NCBI GenBank assembly: GCA_037157565.1
Contig: JAZHRO010000063.1
Location: 88,440,001 to 88,504,000, forward strand
DNA from: Thalassia testudinum
Taxonomy: Eukaryota > Streptophyta > Magnoliopsida > Alismatales > Hydrocharitaceae
Reading direction: 5' to 3'
Length of the DNA stretch: 64,000 nucleotides
Shown here: piece after piece, positions 56,918 to 64,000 of the stretch
Layout: each line of letters begins with the position of its first letter
How positions within the stretch are numbered: the stretch's first letter is position 1
Program-made: the position numbers and the translations under genes
The notes under the pieces: generated by a model
Told to the model about the DNA's origin: nothing
Seen by the model: the letters and a program-made list of their open reading frames with translations, nothing else
The model's database searches: none

Positions 56918-57637
56918 CCTAGTCTCAGGGTGCTGTGTATCCTCAAAAGGACCTCACTGCAAATAAAAAGCTTTTGGTTTAAAATGTAAAAAAAAACTCG
57001 ATTCAGCTTAAGGAAAGAGAAGTCGCTAGAGGATAAGTGCTAAAGGAGAAGGCCCAGACGCTAAGGAGTGTCATGGAAAAACTAAGGAACAAAGGTGAAA
57101 AACTAAGGGAAGAAGAGAAGGCAGGAGAAGATTAAAGAAAAAGAAGATTAGAGGTGGTAGAGAGATGAAGAAGTAAATGAATTTTCTCTTGCATTATTAC
57201 TTTTTGTTCTTAAATGTAGAAAGGCGTGTATTAATTGAATAACTTTTTAATTGCCTTAATTTCTTAGAATGAAATAAAATTGAAAATTAGCATGTTTAGT
57301 TGTTAATAAAGTACAACATTTTGAGTAAATATGTTTGCATATGGAATTTTGTATGTTCTTTATAGTTAAATATTTTGACAAAATTCATGTTATGAAAATT
57401 AAACTAGTTTTACCTCCTAAACTTAAAGAGATAAAAGAAAATTGGTGAATTTAGAAAAAATTATTATGCCGCCCAGTGAACGATCTGGACTCAACCAGTA
57501 AAAATTTCTAAAATGTTAGGTTAATTCGACCCTATACTGCACAATCGACACAACTTCAAGTTAACCCAAGTGATTTCTTCTATTGTTAATTAAGTGAAAT
57601 AACTTAATTACTGAGTTGAGTGAACCCATGGCTACCA
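56918..57637 (+). repeat. Element H 5' LTR, second segment
   Basis: H LTR sequence resumes after I, starting with the second copy of the target duplication. It contains a U5-like motif (CCCAGTGAACGATCTGGACTC, 57473) and ends GGCTACCA at 57637 before the PBS. Joined to the first segment, the LTR is about 3.9 kb. Confidence 0.8.
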
Positions 57638-57643
57638 TTTTAA

Positions 57644-57661
57644 TGGCGTCGTTGCCGGGGA
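57644..57661 (+). other. Element H primer-binding site
   Basis: TGGCGTCGTTGCCGGGGA, one base different from the tRNA-Asp-type PBS, six bases after the LTR end. Confidence 0.9.
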
Positions 57662-57717
57662 GGCAATATTTTGATTCACTCTACTCATTAAAATATTCCT
57701 TGCTATTACTTAGTCTA

Positions 57718-57766
57718 GTTACCATTTTAATGGCATCGTTGCTGGGAGGTAATATTTTGATTCACT
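57718..57766 (+). repeat. Second, degenerate PBS copy in H
   Basis: TACCATTTTAATGGCATCGT continues as TGCTGGGAGGTAATATTTTG and repeats the PBS context of 57632-57680. The repeat period is 86 bases; the second PBS-like word (57731-57747) has a base loss. Confidence 0.85.
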
Positions 57767-58725
57767 AAAATTTAAAAAAGGATTAATTGTTTAATTAGGA
57801 GGTATTTTTGTAAATATTTTTGTTTTTACAAACTTTAGTTCTAATTAGTGTATTGTGTTTTATTTTTGTTTTTGTTTTTATTTTATTTTCTGTCTTTTTT
57901 TCAGGTTTACCTTTACGGGTAATCTCAGGAGAAGGCGGGATTTGGTTTTACTATTTTCATTTTTGTAAGTATTTCTTAATCTTTTATTTTGTCGCATTTT
58001 AAAATAAAAAATATTAAAAAAAATATATCTTTTCTGACTAGCAGCAGCATTACATAAGCATACACTCTTAGGAGTGCATTTCCTACTAGTATTAATACGA
58101 TCTGACTCGGGAAATTTTTAAACTATTTTTCTCGCATCAGCGGGTAAACATGAGAAAACCCGTGTAGATCCCTATTTTTGAGAATGAAAAAGACCACATA
58201 TTTTTGTTTGAAAAGATATAAAAAGAGGTCATTGTAGTTTAATTGATATATTTTTGACAAAAAGACTAATTAAAAAGAGGAAGTAAAATTGGTGACTTAA
58301 ATCTGTTTGCAGAATGCATGTGGGTTTTTATATCGATATCGTTTGTTGCATGCTATCGCGCACACAGTGTGATCACTAGAGTCACATGAGTCTATTTTTC
58401 TATCTCTCCTCTTTGCACATCTTAGGGCTTTGGCTGAAGATCAACAAGTCTGTCTCACTACTAGAGCCCCGGGGAGCCAGTAGTGAGCGGTCTCGATCCT
58501 AGACCTTAGACCTTTGAGCTTTAAGGTACGCACCTGCGTAGTCACGAATTAGGATGCTGTTACTCTTTTTGTTTGCATCAAATTACTTTGCGTACTTTAG
58601 GAATTTCTTCTTTCCTTTGAAAGAAGAGCAAAACCCACCTCTTTTATGCTGTTTTGCGGGTTTTTGTGCCGCTATTTTTTTGTATCGGTGGTGTGCGTGT
58701 GCCTTTGCACATTTATTTTCAATTT
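57767..58725 (+). other. Element H leader
   Basis: Non-coding. The ORF at 57820-58002 is low-complexity (Phe- and Val-rich) and I do not call it a gene. The block 58440-58490 (CACTACTAGAGCCCC, CCAGTAGTGAG) contains a short inverted repeat. Confidence 0.5.
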
Positions 58726-60651
58726 ATGGATGGGAGGCGATCCTTGCATCCGCCTCTGGCACCGCCATTGACAGGTGATCCTAGGCCGGTTGCAGATAAG
58801 CAACCAATGGTTTTCCCGTCTGATCCATCTACTTCTATGGATTCAATGCAGAATCTTAATCCTGAGATCCCTTCTTCTTCTGGTTAGGGGGAGATGCCGC
58901 CTTTTGATGTTCATGAGGCACTCCTAAACCAGAACCTTAGGATGCTAGAGAAAATAAGACAAATCAATTTATTAACAGCAGCCTTAAATAATTTACAAAC
59001 TTTGCAAACCCATTCTTCACCTCGACCTGAGGCGGGTTTTGAAAATCATGATTTACCAATCAATCAGCCAAGGCCTCTACTTAGAGATTATTATAACCCA
59101 TCTAATGCACAAGTAGAGCCTAATGTTAGGATTCCTATTGGGGAAAATGATCCAAAATTAAAGCCAAACATTATAAGTTTAATCCGCCACTTTCACGGAT
59201 TTGCATCTGAGGATCCATTTCAACATATTGAAGATCTTAAAAATTTATCTCAAACCCTTGGTCCTTGATATCAAAATAGGGAAATCCTACTAATGAAAAT
59301 GTTCTCTTTTAGCCTTAAAGATAAAGCAGCTTATTGGTATAGAACTATAGTAAGACCAATCTCAACTTGGGCTGAACTTGAATCCGTATTTTTGAAGAAA
59401 TTCTTTCCAATTGGTCGAACCAATGCTTTAAGGTGAGCTATTACTACTTTCAATCAAAATCAAGGAGAACCAATTCATGAAGCGTGGGAACGTTTTCATG
59501 AATTGCGAAGGAAATGCCCACATCATGACATCCCCCATTGGCAACTCATGCATATCTTTTATTATGGTTTACAAGAGGGCATTCGCAATCTAGTCGATGC
59601 CTCTTGTGGAGGGAATTTTCTAAATCATGACGTAGAATCCGCTTCAGAATTATTTGAAGGGATGGCGGAAAACTTGATCAACAATGCATCAATGTTGCAA
59701 TTTTTGCTGGGCGCAAATATGAATCACCAAAATCTGCATAAGGGCGTTCACGAGATCAGTAATCCGTCCAGTTCAAAGGATTTACAGATTATTACAGAAA
59801 AATTGGACAAAGTAGACATCGTAGCAAAGCATCTCGACGAGGTTAGAAACACAATGAAGAATCTTACACCTCTACTTGCTACGAATCCTGCATATTTACC
59901 TATTTCGCAAATTTCAGCGGGGAGGGAATTTGTGAATAATCTGGATTCTAGAGATCCATCTTCCTTGTGTTTTCTATCTACTCCTTCACCAACCCAAGGA
60001 GGGACCTTTGTCCCACAATCTTACCCACCCTTTTCCCCACCCTTTTCTGTTGCAGAAAACATGCCATATCCTATTGAATTACACACCATTCAGGAAAATA
60101 TTCCAAGACCAAACTTTTATTCAAATTCCTATAATCCTAGATGGAGAAGCCACCCAAATTTTTCTTGGGCTGATCCAAATCAAAATCAAAGACCATCATA
60201 TCCAAATCAGACCCATTTTAACCCACCTCCTTTTCCTCCTCAGCAATCAAATTTAAGGCCTAGCCCGATGAGTATGCAAAATTACTCTAGGCCTAATAGA
60301 GATACACAGGTAGACCAAATTTTAAGAGCTGTATCAGAGAGTCAGTGACAAAATGCTGAAGCTCTCGCTGAGATTCATAGGCAATGTAAGGTAGAATTGG
60401 CTGATTTACGAAATCAGATCACGTTTTTGCCTGAGTCTCGTCAGCCAGGTACTCTTCCATCTCAGCCAATTCTGAATCCTAGGAATCTGCCAAATCCTAG
60501 GCAAAATCAAGGCCAAGTCCACTTCATTAATCAGGCCTTTGATTCTAATCATAATCCATCCTCCATATTACCTGAAAATAACCCATCAAATCCGCATCAG
60601 CAACCTATTTTGTGCCAAAATAACCCACCTATTATTGAGAACCAAAACTGA
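58726..60651 (+). pseudogene. gag of element H
   Basis: One frame from the ATG at 58726 (MDGRRSLHPPL) to the stop at 60649, about 640 codons, with only four internal stops (58885, 59266, near 59434, 60346) and no frameshift. Motifs: LLRDYYNPSNAQVEPNVRI, KPNIISLIRHFHGF, SEDPFQHIEDLKNL, MFSFSLKDKAAYWY, FLKKFFPIGRTNALR, EAWERFHELRRKCPHH and NSYNPRWRSHPNFSW. A Pro/Gln/Asn-rich tail follows. There is no CCHC knuckle. Several stops fit CGA-to-TGA changes. It is the only protein the element encoded. Confidence 0.92.
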
Positions 60652-61064
60652 CTATGCTGATATTCTGAACTTGATGGAAACATTTTTGAATTGCCTTACT
60701 CTTAGACGTTTTATATCTCAACCTAAATCAGATCTATTCTTCACATGATATTCACTCTGATCTTTCTAAGATTTTTCACAAGAATCTAATTCTAGGATCA
60801 GCGAGATATATTTTAGGCAATTTTTAGACGAGTTTTGATTGGGTGGTTTAATCTATTTTCTTATTTTCTTTGATCTAATTCTTTCATAACTCCTCTATTT
60901 TTACCATATACCTATTCTTTTTAGGAGTTCTTTACTAGGGTTTACGCCTAGCTGAAGGTGTAAAACTTAGCACCTATACATAGTTGTTTCCTATTTTCAT
61001 CCTTTTTGAATTATTTTTATACACTTACTTTAAAATTTCACTTCATATATTTTTCACCCTTCTT
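60652..61064 (+). other. Region after gag in H
   Basis: There is no protease or RT sequence, only AT-rich non-coding DNA. GGTGTAAAACTTAGCACC (60958-60975) resembles the first half of the post-coding motif of A and B. Confidence 0.55.
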
Positions 61065-61100
61065 ACAATGAGGACATTGTAAAATTTTGGCTTGGGAGGG
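61065..61100 (+). other. Element H inner hairpin plus polypurine tract
   Basis: ACAATG AGGA CATTGT (61065-61080), then TTTTGGCTTGGGAGGG. Confidence 0.75.
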
Positions 61101-63161
61101 TGTTGAAGTGAAATTTTCACTTTAAGTGTTGGTTTTAAAAAAAATAAAAACACATAAAAATTAAATATCCACGAAATTTAGAAAAAATAAAATTTCTAAA
61201 AATGATAAAAATTTTAAAAATTCAAAATTTTCATAAAATTTTAAAATTTTTTTTTGAAAAAAATCATAAAAAATTTAAAAAATCTTATATACATAAAAAT
61301 AAATATATATAAATACAAAAATTTAAAAAGAAAATTCATAAAAATAATAAGAGGGGTTTATTCATTATTAATGAAGAAGAAAAGAAGAAGAATGTATATA
61401 TATTATAATTAAGAGCTTTAATTTTCTTTTAAGCCAGAAGTTTAAAATGTATATAGTATATATATAAGTATTTAAGAGCATTCAATTCTTAATTAGATTT
61501 TACTTAAACATTTTGTAGAAACACACTTTTGTGTTTAAAATTTTTTAAACAAGATTTTATTTGAATTTAGGAATCTTTTAAATCTTTTAAAGATTTCTTT
61601 TTCTATGCTTACTTGAATTAAGAAACTAAGTGTGTTAAGATTTTAAACTTAAGTTTGGAATTGAATTATAACTTTTTAATCAATTAGATTAAGTAATCCT
61701 TTTGATTTTTGAAAATTTGATTTTATCATAAAGTTAAGTAAAAAGCCAGATATTTAGAGTTAATTGAATAGAGAGTTGGTAGAATTTTAGTTTACAAAAC
61801 TTACAAGCTAGAGATAAATAACTAGACTTGGTAAATTTTATCTTGACGGATCCTATAGGAGGAAACTAAGAATTTGAAGAACCTAAGAGGAAAAGGTATT
61901 GTTGTCCAAGCTCTGGTTTGAGAGCTAAGTAACCTAAACATCTAAAATTCACTCACACAGAATTGTCTTGTTGACATCTGAGACTACGAAAACACAGAGG
62001 TTAAGAGTTCAATTCTGAATCCTCTTTAGTCCAAGGATTTCCGTGGGGCAGTTCTTGAAAGGGTGAAGGATGTGCCACTCACCTAGAAAAAAGATTTGGA
62101 GAATAATGTTAGTAAGAAAAATGAGAAGGGGGGAAAAGAAAAGAAAAGAAAAAAAATAAAAAAATAAAAAAATAAAACACCCTTCAGTTAAGTGCCTCGC
62201 TAAGAATGGGTACTTATGCAGTTTTCCATAAATAAATAAAAGCATCTCGTTACAAATGGATGCTACCCTTCCTTCCATCAAAAATAAAAAGAACACCTCG
62301 CTACAAATAGGTGTTCTAACCTATAGAAAAAGAGAAAAAAAATATGGAGAAAAAAATATTAGGAATAAGAGACCTAGTGGTTCACCGGGGAGATATACAC
62401 AAAAAGTGTTGACCTCGAGATAGAAAACTGGTGAGGATAAAGCAACCAAACCTAAGTAAGGCCAAGCTAAAGGCTTGAATTGGAATAATTGGGATTGGAA
62501 AGTAATGTCTTAAGATCTAGATTTTTGCAACTTTGGATGTCTTTAGGACAATTCTCTTCACTAAGCATAGATGTTTTAAAATCATAGCTGCTGAACATTG
62601 GTATTGGGTAGTGAAGCCTAAGAAATTGGGTTTTGAAGATTTTAAGTTGAGACCTAAAGGAGAAGAATTGATAGAATCCTAGGTCTAGAAGTTAATCTTT
62701 AGTGTTATAGGCTAGTAAATTAGAGTTTTACTACTCTAAGTTTGATTAATAATGAGTATCTGGTTAATTTGCTTAAACTTATATTGATAAAAGTCAAATA
62801 TCATAAACAAAGGATTAACTTAAATCTATTTGAGTTTTTGAGTTAAAATTTAATTCTCAATCCTTAAGTTTTATTTTTCTTAAAACACTTGGTATTCTAA
62901 TTTGAGTTAAGAATAGTTACAAAGATTAAGAGATTTTTGAAGAATTCTAATTTTGAATAAAATTCTTGTTTACAAATTGTTTTAAGTGTGTTTTGAAAAT
63001 GTCATAAGTATATGTCTAAGTAAGAAAATTTTCACACATGCTCTATACATTAATCATTTATATTAAACTTAAAAAAATTTCTGACCTAAGCTTTCCTCTA
63101 CATGGTTACTATTTATAACAATTTAAACCCAAGTGCTTTAGATCATCATAGTCTTAGTTAA
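61101..63161 (+). other. Element H 3' non-coding region
   Basis: A 2-kb AT-rich region without credible genes. It contains A-rich tracts (61140-61400, 62120-62180) and three evenly built hairpins (62190-62316). The minus-strand ORF at 62009-62296 overlaps those hairpins and an A-rich tract and is a chance opening. Confidence 0.55.
62190..62316 (+). ncRNA. Three tandem hairpins with constant 12-base loops (H)
   Basis: AAGTGCC/GGTACTT with loop TCGCTAAGAATG (62190-62215, one wobble); AGCATC/GATGCT with loop TCGTTACAAATG (62241-62264); GAACACC/GGTGTTC with loop TCGCTACAAATA (62291-62316). Every loop is exactly 12 bases and conserved in sequence, while the stems differ and still pair. The position, between the two polypurine modules, matches the arrays of A and I. 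Confidence 0.6.
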
Positions 63162-63198
63162 TTTTGCTAGGGACTAGCAAAACTTCGGCTTGGGGGTA
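63162..63198 (+). other. Element H outer hairpin plus polypurine tract
   Basis: Perfect 9-base arms TTTTGCTAG and CTAGCAAAA around GGA, identical to element I, then CTTCGGCTTGGGGGTA and the LTR start at 63199. Confidence 0.9.
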
Positions 63199-64000
63199 TG
63201 ATGAGACACTCATCATGATCTCTAATTACCCCTAATTAACTAGTCTTCTTAGTTAATTAGCTAGGGTTATGAATATATAAGGGTTAATTATGGAAGAAGG
63301 GAATTTGGTTAAGGACCTTAAAATAAGTTAAAAATGGAATTTTATCATTCAATCAACATTATTAATAATTTAGATAATAATTGGACTCGAAATCCTATTA
63401 ATCATTCCCTTAATTAATAAGATAAGTAACCAAATTATAATGTATACCTAAGTATGTAATAACTTAAGTGATTTTAATTAATTTAATAAATTAACCTAAA
63501 AAGGTCAAAAATGTAAATTCAAGGTGTAAACATAATATTTACCTTATTTACTAACATATATAAAAAGTTGAAAAAGATCTAAATTAAAATAAACCTTCAA
63601 AACCTGGGTTTACATTTTAGTCCTTAATATTCATTACAGTTGGGTCCTTATTTCTCACATAGGTCCTTAGGTTTTATTACTTCTAAGTCCCTCTTAGTCT
63701 TCTTCTTCTCCAGCCAAATGAACAGCTGGATGCAGAGAGTCATCCCACTACACGATCACGGCCCTACCGACATCATTCCTCTTTGCCCAAGCTCTTGCAG
63801 CTTGCACTCACCACCTCCACTTCATCCATCGGTCTGGATTAACTTAGAATCCTATTTTTCAGTGATAGATAACCTCATTGTCGTCGTCTCCGACGATGGA
63901 GGTTAAGCTCCTCGAGCTTCTTCTTTGGCCAGATCCCACCTCTCTCTTCACCGCAAACTACTATAAATACCCCCTCACACCTCTGATTTTAGGTAAGTTG
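63199..64000 (+). repeat. Element H 3' LTR (runs past window end)
   Basis: TGATGAGACACTCATCATG onward matches 42399-43203 closely, including the TATA box at 63962-63969. The ORF at 63640-63906 lies in the LTR and is not a recognisable gene. Confidence 0.92.
63962..63969 (+). promoter_or_regulatory. Candidate TATA box, element H 3' LTR
   Basis: CTATAAATACCCCCTCACAC, the same context as in the 5' LTR copy at 43166-43173. Confidence 0.6.

Larger units (their letters stand above)
42399..64000 (+). mobile_element. Element H: gag-only retrotransposon
   Basis: 5' LTR 42399-57637 (split by element I), PBS 57644-57661, leader, gag pseudogene 58726-60651, 3' non-coding region with paired polypurine modules, and 3' LTR from 63199 running past the window end. 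Nothing resembling protease, RT or integrase follows gag. The layout fits the non-autonomous class called TR-GAG elements in plants. The internal region is about 5.6 kb and the LTR about 3.9 kb. Confidence 0.85.

Noticed and set aside
57820..58002. 60-codon hydrophobic ORF in the H leader
   Set aside because: It is T-rich low-complexity sequence between PBS and gag with no motif; such leader ORFs are common by chance.

Overview
The window reads as gene-free heterochromatin from a large flowering-plant genome; I cannot name the species. Almost all of it is long-terminal-repeat (LTR) retrotransposon, mostly Ty3/gypsy of the Athila/Tat type. The evidence is gag-protease-RT-RNase H-integrase remnants, primer-binding sites (PBS) complementary to tRNA-Asp (TGGCGCCGTTGCCGGGGA and variants), GGCATGGGGG polypurine tracts, and very long LTRs (1.7 to about 3.9 kb). 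I see no intact host gene and no tRNA or rRNA gene.

The layout is two nests pointing away from each other. The left nest is on the minus strand. Element D (gag and protease remnants, 21970-32040) is interrupted in gag by E (23210-27573, probably a solo LTR) and in protease by B (13154-21969). B has a gag fragment plus protease but no polymerase. Its 3' LTR is interrupted by A (about 869-13153), a decayed complete gag-pol element. The right nest is on the plus strand. Element F (LTR, leader, broken gag, about 32041-34893) is interrupted in gag by G (from 34894), which carries an unfamiliar ORF of about 640 codons where gag-pol should be. The 3' LTR of G is interrupted by H (from 42399), a gag-only element. 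The 5' LTR of H is interrupted by I (45594-56917), an 11.3-kb element with two equal 1728-base LTRs, a decayed gag-pol frame and a near-perfect target duplication. H continues to its 3' LTR (63199 to the window end). The remaining halves of A, B, D, F and G lie outside the window.

The most interesting signals are non-coding. All five elements whose 3' region is visible (A, B, G, H, I) carry two separate hairpin-plus-polypurine modules 1.1-2.1 kb apart: an inner one after the coding region (CAATG AGGA CATTG, then GGCATGGGGG) and an outer one at the 3' LTR (TTTTGCTAG GGA CTAGCAAAA, then GGCATGGGGGT). Between them A, I and H each have three short hairpins whose stems differ while the loops stay constant, which looks like selected RNA structure; B has one. 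These modules occur in both gag-pol elements and polymerase-less ones. G also shares leader sequence with I, so cross-mobilisation of defective elements by helpers is a reasonable inference. The unfamiliar G ORF and a tandemly duplicated PBS in H are further points to check.

Every coding region carries stops or frameshifts, and many of the stops fit C-to-T changes expected in methylated DNA. All alignments here were made by eye; identities are rough.
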